Source: P52-10 sp041397365
GTDB taxonomy: Bacteria > Pseudomonadota > Alphaproteobacteria > Rhizobiales > Xanthobacteraceae
Assembly: GCA_041397365.1 (NCBI GenBank)
Contig: JAWKWT010000007.1
Location: forward strand, 62,001-126,000
DNA: 64,000 bases
Direction of reading: 5' to 3'
Shown here: positions 46,718-55,371 of the stretch, in pieces
Layout: each line of letters starts with the position of its first letter
Position numbering within the stretch: the first letter of the stretch is position 1
Notes under the pieces: model-generated
Databases searched by the model: none
Told to the model about the DNA's origin: nothing
What the model saw: only the letters and a program-made list of their open reading frames with translations
Program-made: the position numbers and the translations under genes

Positions 46718-47113
46718 ATGACTGTTCCGCTTCCCGCCGCCCGCGATGCGTTGCTCGCGGCCTTCTCGAAAGCCCTGTTCGCGCGCGATGTCGCTGCCGT
46801 TTATCGCACGGTGACGCCGGATTTCGTCTGGCGGCTGCCGATCGGTCCCGATGCGCCGCATGCGCGCGAGGTCGCCAGCCCCGATCAGCTCGCCGCCTAT
46901 TTCGACGAGCGCGAACGCATGTATGACGGCGTGCGTTTTCACGACGTGGTCTATCACCACGCGCCGGAGGCGACGTTCATGACCTTTCGCGTGGTCGCCA
47001 AACGCAAGGACGGCGGCGCGCCGGTCGATGCGCTCGGCATGGAGCGCTATTTCTTCCGCGACGGTTTGATCCTGCTGAAGGATGCGTATTGGAAGCGGAT
47101 CGGCGCGGAATAG
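46718..47113 (+). CDS. SnoaL/NTF2-like protein
   Basis: This 131-residue cone-fold protein has AARDALLAAFSKALFARDVAA, then VTPDFVWRLPIGPDAPH and GMERYFFRDGLILLKDAYWK. The layout is that of the SnoaL-like/NTF2 group; no catalytic residue can be assigned. The ATG at 46718 is preferred to one inside the palindromic element. It ends 109 bp before the tracrRNA terminator, on the opposite strand from the tracrRNA. Confidence 0.75.
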   Translation: MTVPLPAARDALLAAFSKALFARDVAAVYRTVTPDFVWRLPIGPDAPHAREVASPDQLAAYFDERERMYDGVRFHDVVYHHAPEATFMTFRVVAKRKDGGAPVDALGMERYFFRDGLILLKDAYWKRIGAE

Positions 47114-47221
47114 CGGACGCGGTTTTCTCCGCGGGCACTTGCCGGTGGCGGCAGCCGCACGGGCAGTTCAACATCATCGACGGATTGACAGAGACGGGCC
47201 GCAGAAGCAGGCCGCAAATGG

Positions 47222-47303
47222 AAAGGCACCCCAAGGGTGCCCCTTATTTTGTGCATAAGCTTGTTAACGGGAGGCCCTCAATCACCCAGTCCGCTAAAAC
47301 CAG
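47222..47303 (-). ncRNA. tracrRNA of the type II-C system
   Basis: The anti-repeat at 47263-47300, read leftward as GTTTTAGCGGACTGGGTGA then TTGAGGGCCTCCCGTTAAC, is complementary along nearly its whole length to the crRNA-sense repeat (GTTGCGGTTGGCCC ... CCGCTAAAC), with only small bulges. The tail has a short nexus-like hairpin CTTAT-GCACAAA-ATAAG (plus 47243-47259) and a terminator hairpin GGCACCC-TTG-GGGTGCC (plus 47225-47241) followed by TTT. The predicted size is about 80 bases. It is encoded divergently from cas9, about 95 bp from the cas9 start. The 5' end is not fixed by sequence. Confidence 0.88.
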
Positions 47304-47322
47304 TAAGTCTGCCGTAAGGCTA

Positions 47323-47351
47323 TTGCACGCACAGATTGTGCGATGGTTAGA
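47323..47351 (+). promoter_or_regulatory. Candidate cas9 promoter with a palindrome in its spacer
   Basis: TTGCAC (47323-47328) and GTTAGA (47346-47351) are 17 bases apart and could be -35 and -10 boxes, giving a leader of about 40 bases before cas9. The palindrome CGCACA-GAT-TGTGCG (47328-47342) lies between them, where a bound repressor could block RNA polymerase. The -10 is weak, so the promoter is tentative. Confidence 0.4.
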
Positions 47352-47397
47352 TGGGACCGTCAAGGGAATTGGCCGGTTGCCATGGCGGGGTGTGAAG

Positions 47398-50300
47398 ATG
47401 ACCGGACCGAATTCAAGGCCTTACCGTCTTGGCCTCGACCTCGGCTCCAACTCGCTGGGTTGGTTCGTCGTCGATCTCGAAAAGCGAAACGATCGCCATG
47501 AGCCCGTTGCGCTCGGCCCCGGCGGCGTGCGCATCTTTCCCGACGGTCGCGATCCGCAATCCGGCACGTCTAACGCCGTCGACCGGCGGCTGGCGCGGGG
47601 CGCGCGCAAGCGCCGCGATCGTTTCGTCCAGCGCCGCAAGGAGTTGATCGCCGCGCTCATCCGATGCGGCCTGTTTCCCGCCGATGCGGATGAACGCCGC
47701 GCGCTGGAGCGGCTCGACCCTTACGCGCTCCGCAAGGCGGCGCTGGGCGAGACGCTGCCCGCGCATCATGTCGGGCGCGCGCTGTTTCATCTGAACCAGC
47801 GTCGCGGCTTTCAATCCAACCGCAAGACCGACGGCAAGCAAAGCGAGGACGGCGCGATCAAGCAGGCCGCCGCTCGGCTGCAAGCGCAAATGGACGAGGA
47901 CGCCGCGCCGACGCTCGGCGCGTTCCTCGCGGGCAGGCATCTTAGAAAATCCTACGAGGAGCGGCAGGCGGCCATCCGCGCCGAACTCGTGCGGCTCGGC
48001 AAGGACCACCTCACCGGTAATGCGCGCAAGAAAATCTGGGCCAAGGTCCGCAAGCGCCTGTTCGGCGACGAGGTGCTGCCGCGGATGGATGCGCCGGACG
48101 GCGTGCGAGCGCGCGCGACCATCACCGGCACCAAGGCGAGCTACGATTTCTATCCGACGCGGGCGATGCTGCTGGATGAATTCAACGCCATCTGGGCGGC
48201 GCAGCGCGAACATCATGCGACGATGACGGAAGATGCGAGGAGGGAGATCGAACGGATCATCTTCTTCCAGCGGCCGCTGAAGCCGGCGATCGTCGGCAAA
48301 TGCACGCTCGATCCCGCCAAGCAGCCTTTCAAGGACGATCCGGAAGGCTATCGCGCACCCTGGTCGCATCCGCTGGCGCAACGCTTCCGGATTTTGCAGG
48401 AGGCGCGCAATCTCGAAATTCGCGAAACCGGCAAGGGCTCGCGCAAGCTGACCAGAGAGCAGGGCGATCTGGTCGTCGCGGCGCTGCTCGCCAACAAGGA
48501 AGTGAAGTTCGACAAGCTGCGCTCGCTTTTGAAGCTGCCGGCGGAAGCAAAGTTCAATCTCGAATCCGATCGTCGCGCCGCGCTGGACGGTGATCAGACC
48601 GCCGCGCGGCTGTCGGACAGGAAAGGTTTCGGCAAGGCGTGGCGCGGTCTTTCGCTGGAGCGGCAGATCGCGATCGTCATGAAACTTGAGGAGAGCGAGG
48701 ACGAGGCGGAACTGATCGCGTGGCTCGAACGCGAGTGCGGGCTGGATGGCGCGGCCGCCGCTCGTGTCGCCAACACGATGCTTCCCGACGGCCATTGCCG
48801 GCTCGGTCTGCGCGCCATCGGAAAAATTCTGCCGATCATGCAGAACGAACTGGATGACGATGGCGTGTCCGGCGCGGGCTATCACGTCGCGGCGAAGCGC
48901 GCCGGCTACGATCACGCCAAGCTGCCGACCGGCGAGCAGCTCGACCGCCTTCCTTACTATGGCGAGTGGTTGCAGGACGAGGTGGTCGGAAGCGGCGATC
49001 CGCGCGACGGCAAGGAAAAGCGGTTCGGCCGGTTTCCGAATCCGACCGTGCATATCGGGCTCGGGCAATTGCGCCGCGTCGTCAACGAACTGATCGACGC
49101 TTACGGTCCGCCGGCCGAAATCTCCGTCGAGTTCACGCGCGCGCTGAAACTTTCCGAGCAGCAGAAGGCGGAAAAGCAGCGCGAGCAGCGCCGGAATCAG
49201 GAGAAGAACGAAAAGCGAAGGGAAAGAATTCGCGAATTCCTAGGAGAGAACTACAATCCTTCGGCCACCGATCTCTTAAAGATGCGGTTATGGGAGGAGC
49301 TCAGCGGCAATGATATGACTCGCGAGTGCATCTACACCGGCGAGCCCATCGGAATAAGGAGGCTGCTGTCCGAGGAGGTGGATATCGACCACATCCTTCC
49401 CGTTGCGATGACGCTGGACGACAGCGCCGCGAATAAGATCATCTGCATGCGCTACGCCAACCGTCACAAGCGCAAGCAGACTCCGTTCGAGGCGTTCGGC
49501 GGGGGTCCCGCCATTCAGGGTCATCGCTACGATTGGGAGGGTATCGCCGCCCGCGCCGCGAGCCTGCCGCGCAACAAGCGCTGGCGCTTCGACGCCGACG
49601 CGCGCGAGCAATTCGACAAGCGCGGCGGTTTTCTGGCGCGGCAGCTCAACGAAACCGGCTGGCTGGCGCGGCTCGCGAAGCAGTATCTCGGCGCGATCAC
49701 CGATCCGAACCAGATCTGGGTTGTGCCCGGACGTCTCACCAGCATGCTGCGCGGAAAATGGGGACTCAATTCCTTGCTGCCGGATCACAATTACGCCGGC
49801 GTGCAGGAGAAGACCGAGGCGTTCCTGGCTTCCACCGACGACATGGAATTTTCGGGCGTCAAGAATCGCGCCGATCACCGTCATCACGCCATCGACGGTC
49901 TGGTCGCGGCGCTGACCGATCGGTCACTGCTCTGGAAGATGGCCAACGCCTATGACGAGGAGCGCGAGAAATTCGTCATCGACCCGCCCTGGGCCTCGAT
50001 GCGCGACGACCTGGATGCCGCTCTGAAAAAGATCGTCGTATCGCACAAGCCGGATCACGGTATTGAGGGCAAGCTGCATGAGGACAGCGCCTACGGTTTC
50101 GTCAAGCCGCTCGCGGTCACGGGCAGGACAGACGAAGAAGACGGCAACCTCGTCTATCGCAAGGCGATCGAAAGCCTGAACGAAAAGGAGATCGATCGCA
50201 TTCGCGACACGGACTTGCGAAAGATCGTGCGCGCGCATGTCGATGCGAAAAAGAAGGAATGCGTCGCGCTCGCGGATGCACTGCGGCAGTTGCAATCGCC

Positions 50301-50854
50301 GCCCGAGGAGCGCGCACAGATCAAGCACGGCTTGCGCCATGTCCGCATTCTGAAGAAGGAGAGTGCCGCTTATCTGGTGCCGGTCGCGGACCGGCGGACC
50401 GGCGACATCTACAAGGCTTACAGCGCCGGCGAGAATTTCTGCATCGAATTGTTCGAGACTGCGGACGGCAGATGGAACGGAGAGGCGGTTCGTCGTTTCG
50501 ACGCTAACCGCAAAAACGCCGGGCCGAAGACGCCGCATGTTCCGCAATGGCGCAGCACGCACAAGGGTGCGAAGCTCATCATGCGCGTCCACAAGGGCGA
50601 TCTGATCCGGCTGGAGCATGACGGCCGCACACGGATCATGGTGGTGCATCGGCTCGATGCAGCCGCGGGAGCGCTTCAAGCTCGCCGACCACAATGAAAC
50701 CGGCAATCTCGACAGGCGCCACGCCACCGACAACGAGATCGATCCGTTTCGCGGGCTGATGGCGTCCTATGGCACGCTGAAGAAATTGGCGGCCGTGCCG
50801 GTGCGCGTCGATGAAATCGGCCGGGTCCGGCGCATTCGTCCGGCTGAGGATTAA
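47398..50854 (+). CDS. cas9: Type II-C Cas9 endonuclease (one-base frameshift near the C terminus)
   Basis: RNA-guided DNA endonuclease, 1151 residues after repair. RuvC-I is RLGLDLGSNSLGWFVVDL (Asp14); the Arg-rich bridge helix (RRLARGARKRRDRFVQRR) follows. RuvC-II is EISVEF (Glu578). The HNH centre is VDIDHILP (His665) with Asn688 in YANRHKRK. RuvC-III is HRHHAIDGLVAAL (His830, Asp833). Size and the cas9-cas1-cas2 set without csn2 or cas4 fit subtype II-C. As written the frame stops at 50697; removing one G from GGG at 50667-50669 gives DAAAERFKLADHNETGN and continues to 50854, ending RRIRPAED, within the PAM-interacting domain. All nuclease residues are present. The start could be the ATG at 47398 or the GTG at 47392. 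Confidence 0.95.
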
Positions 50855-50928
50855 CCTTGTCTTAATGCTCGCGTTGCGTGCATGCGCCGCGACGCCGATA
50901 CTGTTGCAGAGCGCGGGAGCGAACGGCG

Positions 50929-51828
50929 ATGGTCGGGCGCGTGGTGGAAGTCGCAACCGACGGACGGCATCTGGCGATCGATCGCGGCTTCATGACCGTG
51001 GGCGAGAAGGGCGCCGAACTCGGCCGCGTTCCGCTCGACGATCTCGCGGCCGTGGTCGCCAACGCGCACGGGCTGACCTATTCGAACAATCTGCTTGTCA
51101 ATCTGGCGACGCGCGGCGTTCCGGTCATCCTGTGCGGGCCGAACCATCGGCCGGCGGCGATCGTCTGGCCCGTCGACGGCCATCATGCGCAAGCAGGCCG
51201 CATGAGCGATCAGGCGACCGCCTCGGCGCCGCTGAAAAAGCGGCTATGGCAGCAGATCGTGCAAGCGAAGATCCTCGCGCAGGGAGCCACCCTGGCTGCG
51301 GTCGGCGCGGAAGCTGGCGGCTTTCGCCTGCTCGCGCGAAAAGTTCGCAGCGGCGATCCAGACAATGTCGAGGCGGAAGCTGCGCGGCGCTACTGGCCGC
51401 TGCTGCTGGGAACGAGTTTTCGCCGCGATCAGGATGGCGGCGGCCTCAACGGTCTCCTGAATTACGGATACGCGATACTGCGCGCAGCGACGGCGCGGGC
51501 GGTGATGGCGGCCGGGCTTCACCCGAGCCTCGGCCTCATGCATTCGAATCGCGGCAACGCGCTGGTGCTGGTCGACGATCTGATGGAGCCGTTTCGCCCA
51601 ATCGTCGATCGCGAAGTGCATCGGCTCAAATCCGACGGCGTCGAGAACGTCACCGGCGAGGCGAAAGCGGCGATGGCGCGGACGATGATTATCGACCTGC
51701 CGACCGCGGAAGGGCTCAGCCCGGTCATGACCTGTCTTGAGCGTCTCGCAGGTTCGCTCGCCAAAGCCTATGCAGGCGAAACGGATCGGCTGGTCTTGCC
51801 CAAGCCGGGCCTGCCGCTCGGATTTTAG
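50929..51828 (+). CDS. cas1: Cas1 integrase
   Basis: This 299-residue subunit of the Cas1-Cas2 integrase inserts new spacers at the leader end. Metal-binding residues are seen in NVEAEAARRYW (Glu, about 148-150), LGLMHSNRGNALVLV (His205) and DDLMEPFRPIVD (Asp217, Glu220). The N-terminal part (VGRVVEVATDGRHLAIDRGF) is typical of type II Cas1. The ATG at 50929 follows GGGAG; an upstream start at 50878 is rejected. It begins 75 bp after repaired cas9 and 3 bp before cas2. It is intact, so adaptation is probably possible. Confidence 0.97.
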   Translation: MVGRVVEVATDGRHLAIDRGFMTVGEKGAELGRVPLDDLAAVVANAHGLTYSNNLLVNLATRGVPVILCGPNHRPAAIVWPVDGHHAQAGRMSDQATASAPLKKRLWQQIVQAKILAQGATLAAVGAEAGGFRLLARKVRSGDPDNVEAEAARRYWPLLLGTSFRRDQDGGGLNGLLNYGYAILRAATARAVMAAGLHPSLGLMHSNRGNALVLVDDLMEPFRPIVDREVHRLKSDGVENVTGEAKAAMARTMIIDLPTAEGLSPVMTCLERLAGSLAKAYAGETDRLVLPKPGLPLGF

Positions 51829-51831
51829 GCG

Positions 51832-52188
51832 ATGATGCCCGCGAAAGGCGGACAACCACCAGCCCTGTCGGGGTATCGGATCATGTGGCTCGTCGTTTTG
51901 TTCGATCTGCCGGTGGGCACCAAGAAGGAGCGCAAGGCGGCCACCGGCTTCCGGCTGAAACTGCTCGATCTCGGTTTCGAGATGACCCAGTTCTCGGTAT
52001 ATTTGCGCTACTGCGCGGGCAAGGAACAGGCGGAAGCCTATGAACGCAAGATCGAGCAGTTCATGCCGGCGTCGGGCAAGGTCCATATCTTGGCGATCAC
52101 GGACAAGCAGTATGAGAACATCCGAACATACCGGGGACGAAAACGCGAACGGAGCGCGGAGAATCCGAATCAGTTCGCGCTTTTTTGA
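51832..52188 (+). CDS. cas2: Cas2
   Basis: This 118-residue ferredoxin-fold protein is the structural partner of Cas1. The core starts MWLVVLFDLPVGTKKERKAA, with the usual Asp, then GFEMTQFSVYLRYCAGKEQA and GKVHILAITDKQYENI, and ends QFALF. The first 17 residues (MMPAKGGQPPALSGYRI) precede the conserved Met; starts at 51832, 51835 or 51883 are possible. It lies 3 bp after cas1. The array terminator and first repeat follow within 75 bp. Confidence 0.96.
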   Translation: MMPAKGGQPPALSGYRIMWLVVLFDLPVGTKKERKAATGFRLKLLDLGFEMTQFSVYLRYCAGKEQAEAYERKIEQFMPASGKVHILAITDKQYENIRTYRGRKRERSAENPNQFALF

Positions 52189-52221
52189 CGGTGGTTCGCG
52201 AGTTGAATCTCTCGGGGACCA

Positions 52222-52248
52222 AGAAAAAGGCCCTGTTTCCAGGGCCTT
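52222..52248 (-). terminator. Terminator for leftward transcription of the CRISPR array
   Basis: AAGGCCCTG (52227-52235) pairs with CAGGGCCTT (52240-52248) around TTTC. Read on the minus strand it is followed by TTTCTTGG, a U-rich tail. On the plus strand the hairpin is followed by GATCCAAGG, which is not a terminator tail. It therefore ends transcripts coming from the array, 12 bases beyond the last repeat. Confidence 0.85.
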
Positions 52249-52260
52249 GATCCAAGGTCA

Positions 52261-53596
52261 GTTTAGCGGACTGGAGATTGAGGGCCAACCGCAACTTGTC
52301 GAGGTTGGTCGTGCCCTCGAATGGAGTTTAGCGGACTGGAGATTGAGGGCCAACCGCAACCAACTGCATCCAGTCCACGTCCACTCAGATGTTTAGCGGA
52401 CTGGAGATTGAGGGCCAACCGCAACTGCACCTGGGTCGCATTGTTCGAAAGGATCGTTTGGCGGACTGGAGATTGAGGGCCAACCGCAACGACGCCGGGC
52501 CTGCGATGATTCCCTGTGTTGTTTAGCGGACTGGAGATTGAGGGCCAACCGCAACTGCTTGATATGAATGTTGATTACTTGAACGGTTTAGCGGACTGGA
52601 GATTGAGGGCCAACCGCAACGGTTCGAACATTCTCTCCATCGAACCATGTGTTTAGCGGACTGGAGATTGAGGGCCAACCGCAACATGTTGCTGGTGTTC
52701 GTAACATTTCGGATAGTTTAGCGGACTGGAGATTGAGGGCCAACCGCAACGAAAAGGTGAAGCGGAAATATCCGGGCATTGTTTAGCGGACTGGAGATTG
52801 AGGGCCAACCGCAACTGACGTCCTCGCGGAGGAGAAGCGGTGATAGTTTAGCGGACTGGAGATTGAGGGCCAACCGCAACCTTCTTGCAACGAAGGTTAC
52901 ATCGTCTGCAGTTTAGCGGACTGGAGATTGAGGGCCAACCGCAACTGCCGCGTTGGACAGTTCCGTCGAGGACAAGTTTAGCGGACTGGAGATTGAGGGC
53001 CAACCGCAACGGTCGAGCCTGTCATCATAGTTGAGGGCGAGTTTAGCGGACTGGAGATTGAGGGCCAACCGCAACATGAGCGGATGGCTCTGACCATTGA
53101 GCTACGTTTAGCGGACTGGAGATTGAGGGCCAACCGCAACCGTTGTCGCGGGTCATGTCGATCCCGCTGGGGTTTAGCGGACTGGAGATTGAGGGCCAAC
53201 CGCAACGTCTGTGGTGATGAACAGTTTGATGCCGTGGTTTAGCGGACTGGAGATTGAGGGCCAACCGCAACACCGGCTTCGACTTGTCGCCCCGGCTGTA
53301 TGTTTAGCGGACTGGAGATTGAGGGCCAACCGCAACCATTCTGTCGACCTCGATCAATGCTGCGTTGTTTAGCGGACTGGAGATTGAGGGCCAACCGCAA
53401 CTGTTTTTAGATGGTGGAAATGATGACAACTGTTTAGCGGACTGGAGATTGAGGGCCAACCGCAACCACGGACCGCAGGTCCTCATCTCGGCGTCTGTTT
53501 AGCGGACTGGAGATTGAGGGCCAACCGCAACTACTGCTTTAGCTGACTTAAATGAACCTGTGTTTAGCGGACTGGAGATTGAGGGCCAACCGCAAC
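52261..53596 (-). CRISPR. Type II-C CRISPR array: 21 repeats of 35 bp, 20 spacers
   Basis: Repeats begin every 65 bases from 52261 to 53562. On the plus strand each reads GTTTAGCGGACTGGAG, then ATTGAGGGCCAACCGCAAC. Spacers are 30 bases except number 14 (53141-53171), which is 31. Repeat 4 (52456) has GTTTGGCGG for GTTTAGCGG; all others are identical. The crRNA sense is the minus strand (repeat starting GTTGCGGTTGG), shown by the tracrRNA anti-repeat, the usual GTTG start of related II-C repeats and the terminator at the left end. The repeat unit is 35, not the usual 36; neither flanking base is conserved. The leader end should be at the right. Confidence 0.98.
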
Positions 53597-53749
53597 GATC
53601 AAGCCGATCGACGCGGCGCCCGGATCGAGCTTGACACCTTGGACGTTCTGCCGGTCAATTCGAAGGAGCGCCTTGTCGCGAACAAGGCGCGCGTTCATGC
53701 GGCCGGAGTCTGTCGGCGGTTCGTCAAACCAAATCTCGCAGGAGGTCAG
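53597..53749 (-). other. Region beyond the leader end of the array
   Basis: These 153 bases lie between the last repeat and a small gene. Given leftward transcription, they should hold the leader and the integration-proximal sequence. They are G+C-rich and lack the A+T-rich character of many leaders. A TTGACC (plus 53654-53659, minus strand) is a possible -35 without a clear -10. II-C arrays in some bacteria carry promoters inside each repeat, so a weak leader would not exclude activity. Confidence 0.4.
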
Positions 53750-53923
53750 ATGGCAACGATTGCACCCGCGGACATTCTCGCCGCAAGGTTCGCGCGGCTT
53801 GCGCAGGATTATCCCGAGGAGATCGCTCAGGCCAAAATCGTCGCCGACAAGATGCGTTCCGACGTCACGCGGCCGTCGCAAGGTTCTGCCGAACCGGCGC
53901 TCATCTATCGATTTTTCAAGTGA
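53750..53923 (+). CDS. Small hypothetical protein upstream of amidase
   Basis: This is a 57-residue protein with AGGAGG four bases before its ATG. MATIAPADILAARFARLAQD, then EEIAQAKIVADKMRSDV and LIYRFFK suggest a helical subunit. The layout resembles the small helical partner of some amidase systems, as GatC is to GatA, but no clear GatC match can be claimed. It ends 12 bp before the amidase start, so the two are probably cotranscribed and may form a complex. Confidence 0.6.
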   Translation: MATIAPADILAARFARLAQDYPEEIAQAKIVADKMRSDVTRPSQGSAEPALIYRFFK

Positions 53924-53935
53924 GGGGACGCTATC

Positions 53936-55354
53936 ATGGCCGCTTCGAGCCTTCACGAGTTGTCGATCGAACAGGCGTCCGCGCAGATCGCGGAGCGGCG
54001 TCTGTCGCCGGCCGAATATCTGCAAGCGTTTCGTGCGCGCGCCGCCAGGCTGGAGCCGAAACTGCACGCCTTCACGCGACCTTTGTGGGACGAGGCCGAG
54101 CAGTCGGCGCGTCGGGCGGAAGCCGAGATCGTTCGCTCAGGTCCGCGCTCGGTTCTGCATGGCATCCCGATCGGCCTGAAGGACATTTTCGACCTCGCGA
54201 ACCATCCCACGACCTGCCATTCGAAAATCCTGCTTGAGAATGTCGCGAAGGACGACGCGGCTTCCACGGCCAAACTGCGCGCGGCCGGCGCGGTGTTTCC
54301 GGGCAAGCTGGCGACGCACGAATTCGCATTCGGCGGCCCGGCCTTCGATCTTCCGTTCCCGCCGGCCCGAAATCCATGGGACCTGACACGTCATCCCGGC
54401 GGGTCGTCATCGGGGTCGGGCGCGGCGGTCGCCGCGAACATGCTGCCCGCCGCGCTCGGTTCGGATACAGGAGGCTCGGTCCGGCATCCAGCCTTTGCCT
54501 GCGGCGGCATCGTCGGAATGAAGCCCACTTACGGGCTGGTGTCGCGCCGTGGCGTGTTCCCGCTCGCATTCTCGCTCGATCATGTCGGGTCGTTGACGCG
54601 CACCGTCACCGACAACGCGCTGCTCTTGAACGTGCTGGCGGGGCACGATCCGCTCGATCCGGCAAGCGCGGATCGTCCTGCGGAAGATTTCACCCGCGAT
54701 CTCGAAGGCGGATTGAAAGGGCTGCGGATCGGATTCGTCCGGCACTTTCACGAGGTCGATATGGTCGCCTCGCCGGATGTCGCCGCCTCGCTGAACGCAG
54801 CGGCGGAGGTTTTCGCGCGCGAAGGAGCGATCGTTCGGGATGTGAAGTTGCCTTCGGCGATCGAACTCGCCGCGGCGAACCGGATCGTTCTTCTGTCGGA
54901 AGCCGCGAGCGTTCACGAACACTGGTTGCGGGACCGGCCCGGCGACTATTCGCACATGACCCGCCAGCGGATGATACCGGGCCTGCTTCTCTCCGCGACC
55001 GACTACATTCAGGCGCAGCGGCGACGGAAGCAACTCGTCGACGAGATCTCCGCCGTGCTGCGTGAGGTCGATGTCCTGCTCGTCGCCTCCAGCCTGGACC
55101 AGCCATGCCGGATCGATGACGAACCCGAATTGACGCGCACGCACGGGCGGCAGATGCGAGCTCCGTTCAATCTCAGCGGTCATCCGGCGCTTGGGATCAT
55201 GTGCGGGCTTTCGAGCGACAAGATGCCGCTCGGCCTGCAACTGGTGGGCGCGCCTTTCAGTGAGTCGCTGCTCTACAGGGCGGCGCGAGCTTACGAGCGC
55301 GCGACACACTGGCACACGCTTCGTCCGCCGCTCGATGAGCTGGCTCCGGCGTGA
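53936..55354 (+). CDS. Amidase signature family protein
   Basis: This is a 472-residue Ser-cisSer-Lys hydrolase. The Lys is in GIPIGLKDIFDLANHPT (about residue 83). The signature is PGGSSSGSGAAVAANMLPA, and GSDTGGSVRHPAFACG holds the nucleophile Ser; VGMKPTYGLVSRRG follows. The family cleaves amides (GatA, indole-acetamide, aryl-acylamide enzymes); the substrate is not shown. It is intact and follows a small partner-like gene. Confidence 0.93.
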   Translation: MAASSLHELSIEQASAQIAERRLSPAEYLQAFRARAARLEPKLHAFTRPLWDEAEQSARRAEAEIVRSGPRSVLHGIPIGLKDIFDLANHPTTCHSKILLENVAKDDAASTAKLRAAGAVFPGKLATHEFAFGGPAFDLPFPPARNPWDLTRHPGGSSSGSGAAVAANMLPAALGSDTGGSVRHPAFACGGIVGMKPTYGLVSRRGVFPLAFSLDHVGSLTRTVTDNALLLNVLAGHDPLDPASADRPAEDFTRDLEGGLKGLRIGFVRHFHEVDMVASPDVAASLNAAAEVFAREGAIVRDVKLPSAIELAAANRIVLLSEAASVHEHWLRDRPGDYSHMTRQRMIPGLLLSATDYIQAQRRRKQLVDEISAVLREVDVLLVASSLDQPCRIDDEPELTRTHGRQMRAPFNLSGHPALGIMCGLSSDKMPLGLQLVGAPFSESLLYRAARAYERATHWHTLRPPLDELAPA

Positions 55355-55371
55355 ATTCAAGACGTGAATGC

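Noticed and set aside
47089..47397. N-terminal extension of cas9 by about 100 codons
   Set aside because: It would run antisense through the tracrRNA gene; RuvC-I normally lies within the first 20 residues, as it does from 47398.
47413..49068. Long minus-strand frame within cas9
   Set aside because: Antisense shadow of a gene with all Cas9 catalytic motifs.
52588..53559. Short minus-strand frames with repeated LALNLQSAK or CGWPSISSPLN segments
   Set aside because: They are translations of the CRISPR repeats, not genes.
47222..53596. Subtype II-A or II-B assignment
   Set aside because: No csn2 or cas4 gene follows cas2; Cas9 is about 1150 residues and the array begins directly after cas2.
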